From Tritrichomonas musculus (Eukaryota > Parabasalia > Tritrichomonadida > Tritrichomonadidae), in the NCBI GenBank assembly GCA_039105265.1, contig JAPFFF010000014.1, forward strand, positions 1,302,001 to 1,366,000: a stretch of 64,000 nt of DNA. Reading direction: 5' to 3'. Made by a program: the position numbers and the translations under genes. Below, one piece after another: positions 31,717 to 41,695 of this stretch. Every line of letters begins with the position of its first letter. Position 1 is the first letter of the stretch. The notes below the pieces were generated by a model. It was not told the DNA's origin, ran no database searches, and saw nothing but the letters and a program-made list of their open reading frames with translations.

Positions 31717-32535
31717 ATGAAGAAATCTTTGACGTCTAAAGTTGATGAATGGTATAAGCAGTCAGCAAAAAGAGCTGTTTCATTGAAACAGCTTTGTCAG
31801 CATTTTCAAAAAGAAACAAACTGTCAGATTTCATATAATCATTTTCGTGTCCTATCAAATAATGTGTCAAAAGTTCAAAATATTAAAACAGGAGGATACT
31901 ATGTGCGTTTTAACGATTTTGTTGAAATGACTGTTTCAAGAGCAATAAATGGTGTGAACTTTAATAATACTATATGTGTCGATGAGAAACCGTTTGCACC
32001 CAAAAAATACCGTTGCAAAGATTTGAGAGTGCACAAAAGTTTCAAAGGGCGGGGAACCGCAACCATGGTAAATTCAACTGATCAATTGCATAATATCTCC
32101 CCTTTTTATCTGATATGTGCAATATCAAACTCAAATGTAGTTTTATATTATATCTCAGAAAAACCTATTGATTCAGAAATTTTTAATACCTTTTTATGGA
32201 AATTAAATGATCAATTTCCACATAATGACGAAAAAAAATATTTTTTATGCGACAATGCATCTTTTCACGGTGTTACAGAAATCACTCAAAATTATTTAAA
32301 TAGTAATAACTGCTTTATTACTAGAACCGCTGCATTGGGTTGTTTCACCAACCCAATTGAAGAATTCTTCTCAATTGTTCACAATAATTTTGAATGGCTA
32401 CTTGGCCAAAGATTTCTGGAGAGTGACACAAATTTGAGCAAAGACGAGTATGTAAAATTAATTGAGCAATCTATAATAATGGCAAGTAAAACTTGCAATT
32501 ATAGAATAATTTTTGCTAGGGCAGGATTACTATAA
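31717..32535 (+). CDS. Tc1/IS630-superfamily DDE transposase, 272 aa
   Basis: The protein has an N-terminal helix-turn-helix-like part (SLKQLCQHFQKETNCQISY, residues 22-40) and a DDE_3-type catalytic core. D89 is in CVDEKPF, D179 in FLCDNASFHG and E215 in TNPIEEFF; 35 residues separate D179 and E215, so it is a DD35E protein. This places it in the IS630-Tc1-mariner superfamily but in a different branch from the DD34E relic at 16533-17632. The frame is intact with an ATG at 31717 and a stop in a TAAATAAA context. It is short for the superfamily (usual length about 340 aa), with a reduced DNA-binding region. It probably serves the inverted-repeat element around it. Confidence 0.85.
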   Translation: MKKSLTSKVDEWYKQSAKRAVSLKQLCQHFQKETNCQISYNHFRVLSNNVSKVQNIKTGGYYVRFNDFVEMTVSRAINGVNFNNTICVDEKPFAPKKYRCKDLRVHKSFKGRGTATMVNSTDQLHNISPFYLICAISNSNVVLYYISEKPIDSEIFNTFLWKLNDQFPHNDEKKYFLCDNASFHGVTEITQNYLNSNNCFITRTAALGCFTNPIEEFFSIVHNNFEWLLGQRFLESDTNLSKDEYVKLIEQSIIMASKTCNYRIIFARAGLL

Positions 32536-33036
32536 ATAAAAATATTTAAGATTTTTTTTTTCTCTTCTCAAATTTTTATGCTCTCATTTTTTATCAGAAT
32601 TTTAAAACTTAAGAATTATTAAATATTTATATATATTATATTTATGCTTGCTGTTTTTTTAATAAAATCACTTTTTAGAAAAAAAACTATGGAAATTTTC
32701 AATTGATTTTTATTTTATAATTGAGACAATTCATAGAAAAAGTCAATTTTGATTGATTAATAAATTATGATAATGAAAACTAATATCTCAATTATAAAAA
32801 GAAAATAAATTTTAACTTTTTTAGAATTATTTTTTATGTAACTTTTATTTTTAAATACAGCTATTATTAATTGTTTATTATCATTATTTTTTAAGATATT
32901 ACTCAGAAAAAAAAATAATAAGAAAAAATACATTTTTCCATATGAATTTTTTATATTTTTAAATATAAGTTTAAACAAAATGATAATATATATGTATATT
33001 AAATAAATAAAATAAAATAATTAAGAAATGGTTTAT
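32536..33036. other. AT-rich spacer between the transposase and the opposite-strand gene
   Basis: No gene. A 73-codon minus-strand ORF at 32757-32978 is Lys/Phe/Ile-only low complexity and is not supported. Confidence 0.5.
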
Positions 33037-33802
33037 TTAAGTTTGATCATCTTCTTTATGCTTTGTCAAAATTTCTGTACAAACTTCTCTTACGATATCT
33101 TCATTTAAAGGAACTGTTCTCCCAAGATTATTAAAGTGCTCATCAATGGAAAAACATATGTTGTTAACAGAATATGGCAATGGGGAATATCTTCTCCAGA
33201 CAGTTATATTCGTTAATGGATCTATGTTTTCTTGAACTTGCACTTGGTTAACTGTTCTTGCTGGAAGTTCGTTAGCTCTGGCAACCATTTGGACAAAATT
33301 ATTTTCTCTTTGGGATTGGTGCTGGGTTAATATCTCATCAACTGATGTGACGTTACCATTTGTAGTTTTCATAATTGTAGCGAGGTCAGCTGGCAGCATT
33401 GCTTTACCAGTGACCATTCTATTAAGTTGATATTCATTCACCGATATTAGTAGAAATTCGTAGATTCCCATCACTAAAAAAGATGCGAAATGTAAATGAT
33501 CCGAAACAAAACCACTACCGATGTTATGAATTGAGCTTCTTCCAAATAATAAATATTGCTTATCGAGGTTGCATGAATTTTTAATGAAACTATACCATTC
33601 CCTAATTGAATGTAAATTTTGTCCTGAAATTGTTAATGATGTCGTGTCAACATCTTCGATTTTGATTTCAATTTGATTTGTATTTTTTTTTTGTTTTTTT
33701 TACATAACCATGATTAAATTTTATTTGAATTGGATTAAGCATATTTGCTTCTTCTTGCGAGATTTCTTGATGTGGGATAATTGATAAATCGAGCCAAGCC
33801 AT
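33037..33802 (-). pseudogene. Gene of unknown function with one frameshift, about 255 codons
   Basis: Reading from an ATG at 33802 the frame is open for about 37 codons (MAWLDLSIIPHQEISQEEAN at the start) to a run of A residues at about 33682-33700. One base of shift there restores an open frame with no stop down to 33037, through SGQNLHSIREWYSF, FGRSSIHNIGSG, and ILTKHKEDDQT at the end. The shift in a homopolymer may be a sequencing error, a true mutation or programmed slippage. I do not recognise the family; there is no membrane segment or catalytic motif. Its position between a transposase and the right inverted repeat suggests an accessory transposon protein. Confidence 0.6.
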
Positions 33803-34042
33803 TATTACTTTATTCAATTTTGAAAGAACTCATTGAAAAAAACTCATAGAATTATATTATTCAATTTTGGAAGCAACTTTTTTTAGTCAAAAATTATATA
33901 TGTTTGTTTGTGTTTCATTCAAATATTCACAAAGTCTGTTTGTGTTTGTTTTTTTTTTTGACTGAGTTTGTTTGTGTTAGAACGATCAAACACAAACACA
34001 ACTTTTTTTTTTAATATTTTGTGTTCACACATTTTTGAGTGA

Positions 34043-34410
34043 ATGCTTTTTTTTTTTTAATATCCCTCTGAAAAAGTGGTGATACAAAAATCATTGCTCC
34101 CAATTTTTTGGTATTGGACTTGTAAGAGATAGAAATTCCATAAAATTTAATATTTTACTTAAATAAATAGTAATTATGAATTCGATTTGTCTCATAACTA
34201 TTGCTGTAGGCCAAAATATTTATAAATGATTATATTTGGTTTTCAATACAATTAGATGATTTATGATATTCACAAATTCAATAAATACCAAATTTATATT
34301 AAATTCTATATTATTTGCACTTTACTAAATTTTTAAAATTGAACTATTATCGATCATTATCTCAAAATTTGTGATGTGATGAATGTCAAATTCAATTCGA
34401 TTTATACAAA
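34043..34410. other. Upstream region of the Vps8-like gene
   Basis: AT-rich, no gene. GAAAAAGTGG occurs at 34070-34079; the same decamer lies shortly upstream of the genes at 38801 and 44677. The promoter initiator cannot be fixed. Confidence 0.4.
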
Positions 34411-37400
34411 ATGTCGAAAAGACAAGTCGATTTTTCTATTCTCCATGGGAGCCAAAACATTATTAAAATGAATAATGCGCACTCAATTGTTGCCAGCGAT
34501 TCAAATTCAAATTCTCTAGCAATTGGGACAGACGTTGGCTTTCCAGTTTTACTTGATTTGAAGACCGAATCGATAAAAACTTTCCAAAATCCAAAGAACA
34601 ACAAATTCTCAACTCCAACAGCTATTGGGATTAATCAAAGAAGTAGTTTTATCATCACAGGACATGCTGATGGTTCGATTTGTGTTTTTTCTGTAGATGA
34701 CAACTACTGCTTAACAACAACATTTAAAGGTCTTCATAAACAGGAGATCACAGCTATATCATTTGGTCCAAAAGACGACAGTTTTTATGTTGGTGACGTA
34801 TCTGGATTAACAACAAAAATTTCTTTCGGCAAAATAATTGCAAAATCATTAAGTGAAAAAGAAATAAATAGAGATTCTCATCCTGTAACGAAGATTCTCT
34901 TTACAAAAGAAGAATTCATGTTTGAAGCTGGAATTGTTGTTATGACCAATCACTTCATATTAGTAGATCCAACAAAGCCTTTCAAAGAACAGGTTACTGG
35001 GAGATCTGGCAATTTTGATATGACTCCTTCTGTGATTTTTTATGAAGGATTACATGGAAATATTGATGTATATGCATTTTCTGGCAATATATGCCATTAT
35101 TATACTCTTGGCAGTGCTAATTTCCTCAATTATTCCGGATCAACAACTATTTTTGCTAATCAAAAAGAATATACTACAAATGCAGTGTTATGGAATTCAA
35201 AGATGATTGCCATAACAACAAACTATGCTATTACCAAGTTTATTAATACTCGCGATATTGGATTATCAATTGAAAGGAGAATTCCAAAATATGATGAATT
35301 TCTCGTTCAAAGAAACCAAAGTCCTCTTTCCCAAGCTATTATTTCTTCGAGCATTTATATTTCAGCATCCAATGAATATCTTTATTGCGTTCAACCTCAA
35401 AAAGTTATAAAAATGAACTTTACATCATGGAAACATATGGTATCAAAATATGTTGATGATAAAGATTGGGAAGGAGCTTTCAAGTTGATTATTAGCGCTT
35501 CAAAATACCGAGAAATTGATGCAATTGGTCTTTCAGATCGTATATCTGAACAAACTTTATCTGTGAAACAGCTTACAGAATCAGTTATTACTCAATATCT
35601 TAATTACGCCTTTGAAAGCAAAGAAGAAGACTTAATTGAGCGTTCAATTCGTGATTGCGTTAGAATGTCTTCAAAAGTTTCAATACAAAAGTTTATGACA
35701 GGTGAAATACTGCAAATGATTGAAAAGGCAGGATATATGAAAGTATTTTACTCAACAATATTCCAAAAAAGAGGAATGCGTACTGATGATTATATCACAC
35801 CTGAATTTGTCAAGAATTTCTTAACTTTCTGTAAGGAAAACAATGACCTCGAATTAGCAGAAAGGAGTCTTATGAGAGTTAAAATTCCTAAAAATTATGC
35901 AAACGACATTGCATCTATTATTTATGAATTTGGCCTTACAGGAACCTTTTCCAAAATTATGGTTTTTGCTTTCCAAGACTATATTACCCCTTGTATCATT
36001 CTCGAAGAAGATTTTAACAAATTCAAAACATTCCTATCATTCATTTACACTGACAGTGCTTTAGGAATGCGCCAAATTGCTCAAAAAATGAGGCGTAAAG
36101 GTACAACAGCAGACGTTGAAAGAATGGAAAGAATGGAAAGAATTAAAAAGAGGAGGAAAGAAAGAACCGAGGAAAGGAGGAACAAAATAGATTGGGATGA
36201 AATTGATAGACAGAAGAAACTTCATGGCTCTGATGATGACGATGATCATGGCCATGGACACGATCATGGACATGATCACGATCACGGACATGATCACGAC
36301 CACGGACATGGACATGAGCATGGACATGATCACGGCCATCAACATGATGCTGGGTATGCCGAAGAAGGAGATCAGGATGAAAAGGAAACTAAAAAACGCG
36401 GCAGATTTGGCAGAGAACTTTCTCCTCAAGAGGAAGAGCAACGTAGAAGGCAAAAGATTCTTGCCCAAAGAATGATTTGTCTTTGGCTCTTCTGCCCAAC
36501 GAATATGCTTGGCTTTGCACGTCTTGCAAACATAATTGACAATGATTTGGAACTCGCCACAACTATTCTTAGTAAATGTGCTACACTTCTTCCATTAAAG
36601 TACGCACCAAATAACGAATTAAATTTATCATATTTTGCTGATGCAGTTATGCAAGTTCTTAATCAACGTGCCGAAGGCGATGACATAAAATATGAAAAAT
36701 ATTTACCTTTATTAAATATCGTTTGCCCTCTCTATGCTCAACCAGAAGTTACAATCACGAGATGCGCCCTTAGACTTACATGCAACTGGTGTTTCCACTG
36801 TACTGAGCAACCACAATCATTACGAATTGAGGTAATCAATAAGGTTCGCTCTAAATATCCAACTCTAATAACTGAAGAAGATTTCATGAATTACTCAGTT
36901 GCAGCAGGTTTCAGATTTGCTGTTGAAGCCAAATACTTAGAGCAAAAACGATATGATATCATTGTATCTTCAATGATTTGTGAACCTGAAGATCGAACCA
37001 TAATTCTCGATTTCTTAGAAAATCATATTGAGGATAAAGAAGAAGTGAAAAAAGCCCTTTTGGATAACATTGAAGGACTTGTTCTTATCAATTCAGATGC
37101 TCTCTTCAACTTCGTTTTGAACAACTATCCAGATCTTAAAGAAGAGATAATTCAAAACAAACTCACGAATGATCTTCAGAAGTTCCTATACCTTGGGTCT
37201 TACCTTGAACTTGATACAGAAAATGCAAAATCACATCTTGATGAATTATTCGAGCTTATTTGCAATATAAATCCATCAAATGCAATTTTATTCTTCCAAG
37301 ACCACAGTTCAGAATTGGATATCGAAAAAGCTAAGACAGTTTGCGAGAAATATGGAGTCAGTGATTGCTTTGTAACAATTGCAAAAGTGACCAACAATCA

Positions 37401-38355
37401 AGAAGAAGCCATTAAGAGTGTCGAGAAGTCACTCATAGATGTATTAGAGACCGAAGGGATTGAAACGATCAATGTTTCATCTGAGGCCCAGCTTGGTCAG
37501 TATGTACCACTTGTTAGAGCATTAAACGCTATTGACTCTCTCCTTGAATTCCAGAAGGAAACTGTTGAAAAAGAAGGAATCACTGCCGAAGATGGCATTA
37601 AAAGCATGAAAAATATGAAATTCTTCCAAGCTTTCAATTTCCCATTCTTTGTTGCTAGAGAAAAACCAGCTTCTGTTAGAAAAATTCTATTCTTACTTTT
37701 CACTCACTTTGTTATTGGATCAATGGACTCAGTCCCAGTCAAACTTCTCTTTACTCTTTTGTTCATTCATGTTAGACAATTTGACTTCAATGAAATTCGT
37801 GAGATTTTAGCTCAATTATCAGATGAGGTTGAATTCAAAGAAAGACTTGCAGATTCACTTTTACAGATGTCAGCAGAAGATACTTGCCACATTTTGGATG
37901 AAGTTTTCAAATATGTCACAAAAGGAAGGAAAACATCTGTCAACGTTTGCTGTTCTTCTTGTTTGAAGCCATTGAGTCCACCTCAATATGGCGAAGTTTT
38001 AATTTTCCCATGTGGACATATATTCCACGACGAAAAAGAATGCTGGCAATCTAAAGATGATGTAGGAAATCCAGTTAGACCCGAGAGTTGCCCAATTTGT
38101 AATAAAGGTAATGATCTTACTGAAACTCTTGAAGTTCAGATTCCAGATACTAAAAAGAAATTGTCTAAATCACAAATGAATATGCTCCTTAGAAGACTTG
38201 ATTTTGCTCTGAAAAGAAACTATGGTGCCGACGTTGATGATTATAGACCATCTTCAGTTTATTTCGCTGCAGAAGGAAGAGATATTGCCGATGCTATGTT
38301 CACCGCACAGAAATTAGATATTCAAAAAGCAATTCCAGTCAGAATTCCAAAATGA
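34411..38355 (+). CDS. Vps8-like CORVET/HOPS tether subunit with RING-H2 and His-rich insert, 1314 aa
   Basis: The N-terminal about 340 residues form a WD-type beta-propeller (TGHADGSICVFSV near 87, then ITAISFGPKDDSFYVGDVSG), followed by a long alpha-solenoid of clathrin-repeat type and a C-terminal RING-H2 (CCSSC near 1180, FPCGHIFH, CPIC near 1227). This order is that of the vacuolar tethering proteins Vps8, Vps18 and Vps41; the propeller text is closest to Vps8, the CORVET subunit that tethers early endosomes to Rab5 membranes. Vps41 and Vps18 remain alternatives. Unusual is a loop at residues 575-665 with a basic helix, then Asp-rich and (HG/HD)n sequence at about 610-648. The ATG at 34411 is the first in frame. 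It is the first host gene after the transposon desert and is followed on the same strand by a prolidase. Confidence 0.85.
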   Translation: MSKRQVDFSILHGSQNIIKMNNAHSIVASDSNSNSLAIGTDVGFPVLLDLKTESIKTFQNPKNNKFSTPTAIGINQRSSFIITGHADGSICVFSVDDNYCLTTTFKGLHKQEITAISFGPKDDSFYVGDVSGLTTKISFGKIIAKSLSEKEINRDSHPVTKILFTKEEFMFEAGIVVMTNHFILVDPTKPFKEQVTGRSGNFDMTPSVIFYEGLHGNIDVYAFSGNICHYYTLGSANFLNYSGSTTIFANQKEYTTNAVLWNSKMIAITTNYAITKFINTRDIGLSIERRIPKYDEFLVQRNQSPLSQAIISSSIYISASNEYLYCVQPQKVIKMNFTSWKHMVSKYVDDKDWEGAFKLIISASKYREIDAIGLSDRISEQTLSVKQLTESVITQYLNYAFESKEEDLIERSIRDCVRMSSKVSIQKFMTGEILQMIEKAGYMKVFYSTIFQKRGMRTDDYITPEFVKNFLTFCKENNDLELAERSLMRVKIPKNYANDIASIIYEFGLTGTFSKIMVFAFQDYITPCIILEEDFNKFKTFLSFIYTDSALGMRQIAQKMRRKGTTADVERMERMERIKKRRKERTEERRNKIDWDEIDRQKKLHGSDDDDDHGHGHDHGHDHDHGHDHDHGHGHEHGHDHGHQHDAGYAEEGDQDEKETKKRGRFGRELSPQEEEQRRRQKILAQRMICLWLFCPTNMLGFARLANIIDNDLELATTILSKCATLLPLKYAPNNELNLSYFADAVMQVLNQRAEGDDIKYEKYLPLLNIVCPLYAQPEVTITRCALRLTCNWCFHCTEQPQSLRIEVINKVRSKYPTLITEEDFMNYSVAAGFRFAVEAKYLEQKRYDIIVSSMICEPEDRTIILDFLENHIEDKEEVKKALLDNIEGLVLINSDALFNFVLNNYPDLKEEIIQNKLTNDLQKFLYLGSYLELDTENAKSHLDELFELICNINPSNAILFFQDHSSELDIEKAKTVCEKYGVSDCFVTIAKVTNNQEEAIKSVEKSLIDVLETEGIETINVSSEAQLGQYVPLVRALNAIDSLLEFQKETVEKEGITAEDGIKSMKNMKFFQAFNFPFFVAREKPASVRKILFLLFTHFVIGSMDSVPVKLLFTLLFIHVRQFDFNEIREILAQLSDEVEFKERLADSLLQMSAEDTCHILDEVFKYVTKGRKTSVNVCCSSCLKPLSPPQYGEVLIFPCGHIFHDEKECWQSKDDVGNPVRPESCPICNKGNDLTETLEVQIPDTKKKLSKSQMNMLLRRLDFALKRNYGADVDDYRPSSVYFAAEGRDIADAMFTAQKLDIQKAIPVRIPK
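36238..36351 (+). repeat. Histidine-rich repeat inside the Vps8-like gene
   Basis: Alternating GGACATGATCAC/GGACACGATCAT codons encode about 17 His in about 35 residues mixed with Gly and Asp. It interrupts the solenoid between a basic helix and the next helix pair. Such stretches often bind zinc or nickel ions; no function is shown. Confidence 0.85.
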
Positions 38356-38800
38356 GTTTTTATTAATAAAAAGTACATTTTCGTTTATAATTCGATACAA
38401 CGTTTTTATTTTTAAAAATCCAAGAAATATTTTGATTTTTAGAGTCGCAAATTCTAAAATTATCATTTTTTTTTTTATCTAATCAATATAATTAATTGAC
38501 ATGCTAGTAACATGATGTAATGTTGAATTTGATATATTGTCTCTATTCATTTCATATTTACATACATATCTAAGTCTATCGATTTGATTTTCGGTTTATG
38601 CCATACTTTATTTATCACAATGTTGGTTAAGACATTAATCATAAAACTTTTGGTAAACAATATCTTTTATTATAGCGCCACATTTGTTCTGAATACCATT
38701 ATTGAATCAAATTGATAAATTCCAAAATGAAAACACAAATGTGAAGTGCTTCTCATATCGACGCTGAATTGAAAAAGTGGAACATATCATACTGACATAA
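38356..38800. other. Intergenic, probable 3' and promoter sequences
   Basis: TAATAAA lies just downstream of the Vps8-like stop codon (TGA). GAAAAAGTGG is at 38771-38780, 21 bases before the next ATG. Nothing else was seen. Confidence 0.4.
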
Positions 38801-40138
38801 ATGGATGGGAAGTATTTTAAAATTCACCGACAAGCAGTTATCGAAGTATTCAAAAAAAATAATATTAATACAGGAGTAATTGTTTACGCTTCACCCCCAT
38901 TACCAACTGAACCTTTTTCAGGTTCTGATCTCTCATTTACTCAAGAAGCTTTGTTCTTTTGGCTTACTGGATGGTCACAACCTAATACACATATAATTAT
39001 TGACATTACAACTGGCAATTCAACTCTTGTAACATCAGGATATGATGAACATTACCAAATCTGGACTGGAGCTATTCCTTCAAGAGAAGAAATAATTAAC
39101 CAAACAGGTGTTGATAATGTTATTGATATTGACGATATGGTTCAATATGTTAATGATCTAAAACCATCAAAAATTTATTCTACAACTATTCCCATGAATC
39201 ATTTCCCTTTGGATAGATTTCCTAATCTCGATCAGTATACTCTTCTTGTTGCAACTGGAATTTGCCGACGAATTAAATTCCCACACGAAATTGAGTGGCT
39301 TAGAAAGGCTTCACAACTTACAGCAGAAACAATCAAAAAAGTATGGAGTGAAGTTAAACCTGGAATGGGTGAATCTGATATCGAGGCCATCTTTCAGTAC
39401 CACGGCTCTCGCTTGGGTTGCAATAGAGTTTCTTTCTTAACAATAGTTGCATCAGGACAAAACTCGGTTTATCTTCACTATTCTTCAAATTGTGGCCGTG
39501 TAAATGATGGCGATCTTGTTTTACTCGACTGCGGCTTATTTTACAACCATTATGCAGGTGATATCACCAGGACTTTCCCAGCAAACGGAAAGTTTTCACC
39601 AGAACAAAAACTTGTTTATGATTCTTTATTAAAACAACAAATTGAATTATGCAATTCTGCTAAGACTGGAAGTTCTATTTCAATATTAAATCAATTGATG
39701 ATGAAGAGTATCTTCACAGTTTGCCAAGAAGTTGGTGTTGTTCCAGAGAACACTCCATTCTCTTACGATATTGCAAGATTATTCTGCCCTCATGGCGTCT
39801 CTCATCATATTGGCTGCAATGTTCATGATCAAACATTCTTTTATTTTGATCAATCACAAATTGATATCGTCTCAGACAGAAAAGATAATGATACCTTAAG
39901 ACCAAATATGATCATTTCTGTTGAACCAGGAATTTATTTCCATAAAACCAGACTTGAACAATCTAAAGACAAAGATATGTATGCAGCTGTCAATTTTGAT
40001 AGAGCATTTGAGTTAGCTGCTAAAGTTGGAGGAATTAGAATTGAAGATGATGTTCTTATAACAGAAGATGGAAATGAAATTTTGTCTGCTTGGTGCCCCA
40101 AGGATATTGCATCGATAGAACAAATAATGAATCAATAA
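38801..40138 (+). CDS. Xaa-Pro dipeptidase (prolidase), peptidase family M24B, 445 aa
   Basis: This cytosolic metallopeptidase splits Xaa-Pro bonds in dipeptides or short peptides. Residues 10-160 form the AMP_N domain (PFSGSDLSFTQEALFFWLTG, as in eukaryotic prolidase); the rest is the pita-bread catalytic domain. All five metal ligands are visible: D243 (LLDCGLF), D254 (GDITRTFP), H335 (GVSHHIGCNVHD), E375 (SVEPGIYF) and E415 (GIRIEDDV). Length is normal for the family. Trichomonas vaginalis is known to make a related M24 enzyme of about 50 kDa (TvMP50). The ATG at 38801 starts just before the AMP_N domain. The stop codon is part of TAAA. The gene is tail-to-tail with an amino-acid transporter, a sensible but unproven metabolic pairing. 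Confidence 0.93.
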   Translation: MDGKYFKIHRQAVIEVFKKNNINTGVIVYASPPLPTEPFSGSDLSFTQEALFFWLTGWSQPNTHIIIDITTGNSTLVTSGYDEHYQIWTGAIPSREEIINQTGVDNVIDIDDMVQYVNDLKPSKIYSTTIPMNHFPLDRFPNLDQYTLLVATGICRRIKFPHEIEWLRKASQLTAETIKKVWSEVKPGMGESDIEAIFQYHGSRLGCNRVSFLTIVASGQNSVYLHYSSNCGRVNDGDLVLLDCGLFYNHYAGDITRTFPANGKFSPEQKLVYDSLLKQQIELCNSAKTGSSISILNQLMMKSIFTVCQEVGVVPENTPFSYDIARLFCPHGVSHHIGCNVHDQTFFYFDQSQIDIVSDRKDNDTLRPNMIISVEPGIYFHKTRLEQSKDKDMYAAVNFDRAFELAAKVGGIRIEDDVLITEDGNEILSAWCPKDIASIEQIMNQ

Positions 40139-40384
40139 AGGCAAAACTATTGTAAATACTCTAATATAATCTTTTTCTTTTAAGGGAAGGACATAGATCT
40201 TAAAGAGAAGAACATATTTTTAAAAATCAAAAAGTTTTGTGATTATTATTTTATCCCTCTTGAATTTTTAATTTGATGCAAAAAAATAGTATTTTACTAA
40301 TATGAATAGTTTAAATAATAATTTCATAGAGCTATTCAAAACTAATAAGTAATTTCAAAAAAAGGAGTATTTTGAACAGTCGGC

Positions 40385-41695
40385 TTATTCACTTTTACCA
40401 GAGAAAGCATGGATAGCATCAATAACAGCTTCATATGTGGCAATAAGAGCAGAAGTTAGACCAAACATAACAAATAAAATACATAATATATTAGTAGGAT
40501 GATAGAACGGCTTATCACTTTGCTTTAACCACAACATTGGTGGGAAGAAAAAGTTTGTTAAACATCCTCCAAAAGCTCCACCTATTTCTAAAGCAGGTCG
40601 AATATCTGGAAGGACCATTGCAATTAATAAAGGCGGTGCGTCAGCGATAAGAAGGCAGACAATCCTCTTTTTCCATGGAAGTTTTGCAGGATCGTGTTCA
40701 TGGTAAATTAAATCTGAAATATCAGTAGCGACAGAAATACCAACAACTGGGAAAGAAGCATTAACCACAAAGAAGAAAAAGACACGTACAACTTGGATCA
40801 CAATATCATGCGTATCGAAAGATTTGAGAATAATTTGTTGTGCACCTCTACCAAACATCAAATAACCAATAACACTTGGAATGAGAATGATTGAGAAACA
40901 AAGCATAAAAGCGCCTCCAATTAAGAAATATCTTTTTCTGAGACTTGGATTAAATGGTTTGACTAATGGAAGAACAATTGACGGAAGAGCAAATATCATT
41001 GCATATATCGCAAGCGCATTGAAAAGATTCAAACCAAACTGATATTTTTCAACACTGGGATTAATTCCATACTTCGGCAAGTATAAACATCCTTTAACTA
41101 TCATAACGATAACAAAAACAACGAGACATCCAATAGCAGCTGTTGATGCTGTATCCAAAAATCCCATATTTCGAGGTATTGTTAACATGATTGGCAAAAC
41201 CATTGAATAAGCAAAAACAATGATGGAACGACGCCAACCATGCTCCCACTCATAAAGTTTGGCAAGTTGAAGCCAGTTTGTAACTGTTTCTGAACCAATG
41301 ACAAGATATGCGACTTGACATGAATATGTGAAACAAAGAGTAAAGGCTGATAACATATTACCACCCCAACGACCAAGAAGTTTTCCAGCAAGATCATTGA
41401 TACTTTCAGCACCTGTCCTATTTTGAAGCCTAATAACTAAAATTGTTGCTGCATATGATAATGAAGCACATAAAACCATTAATGCAACTGATACATAAAG
41501 ACCACAAAAAATCATTGAGTTAGCAATTCCGAGAATTTCAGCTCCAACAAGGGTATTGAGAAGATTCATCATTGTAATAAAACAGCTTGAATACTTTTTT
41601 TGCGCTGCATTTTGAGAAGAGGAAGTATCATAAAGGTCAAAGTTAGAAAGAGTATGCTGACCTTGAACACTCTCAATATACTGAAGAGTTTTCAT
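40385..41695 (-). CDS. Amino acid transporter, AAAP/SLC38-type family, 436 aa
   Basis: A multi-pass membrane protein with about 11 hydrophobic segments starting at residue 40, preceded by a polar cytoplasmic tail. The first segment has the AAAP family signature (TMMNLLNTLVGAEILGIANS: an unwound helix with Gly and Leu-Gly), and LPKYGI..., RNMGFLDTASTAAIGC and FNALAIYAMIFALPS are as in the family. It imports neutral amino acids or exchanges them across plasma or lysosomal membrane, driven by ions; the substrate cannot be read. Trichomonads ferment amino acids and have large AAAP families. The ATG at 41695 is the first in frame, and a TCATTA word resembling the trichomonad initiator lies about 30 bases upstream. 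Confidence 0.92.
   Translation of the reverse strand: MKTLQYIESVQGQHTLSNFDLYDTSSSQNAAQKKYSSCFITMMNLLNTLVGAEILGIANSMIFCGLYVSVALMVLCASLSYAATILVIRLQNRTGAESINDLAGKLLGRWGGNMLSAFTLCFTYSCQVAYLVIGSETVTNWLQLAKLYEWEHGWRRSIIVFAYSMVLPIMLTIPRNMGFLDTASTAAIGCLVVFVIVMIVKGCLYLPKYGINPSVEKYQFGLNLFNALAIYAMIFALPSIVLPLVKPFNPSLRKRYFLIGGAFMLCFSIILIPSVIGYLMFGRGAQQIILKSFDTHDIVIQVVRVFFFFVVNASFPVVGISVATDISDLIYHEHDPAKLPWKKRIVCLLIADAPPLLIAMVLPDIRPALEIGGAFGGCLTNFFFPPMLWLKQSDKPFYHPTNILCILFVMFGLTSALIATYEAVIDAIHAFSGKSE

Larger units (their letters stand above)
29446..34042. mobile_element. Putative two-gene DNA transposon, about 4.6 kb
   Basis: The left border TCACTCAAAAATATCTGAAC (29446 onward) and the complement of the right border TCACTCAAAAATGTGTGAAC (34042 backward) match at 18 of 20 positions and remain similar for a further stretch rich in AACACA/GTGTTTG. 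Each border also folds on itself (29440-29530; 33900-34042). Between them lie an intact DDE transposase (31717-32535, plus strand), a frameshifted gene of unknown function (33037-33802, minus strand) and at least two smaller inverted-repeat elements. No clear target duplication was found, so the borders may instead belong to two separate copies of a small fold-back repeat. Confidence 0.45.
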
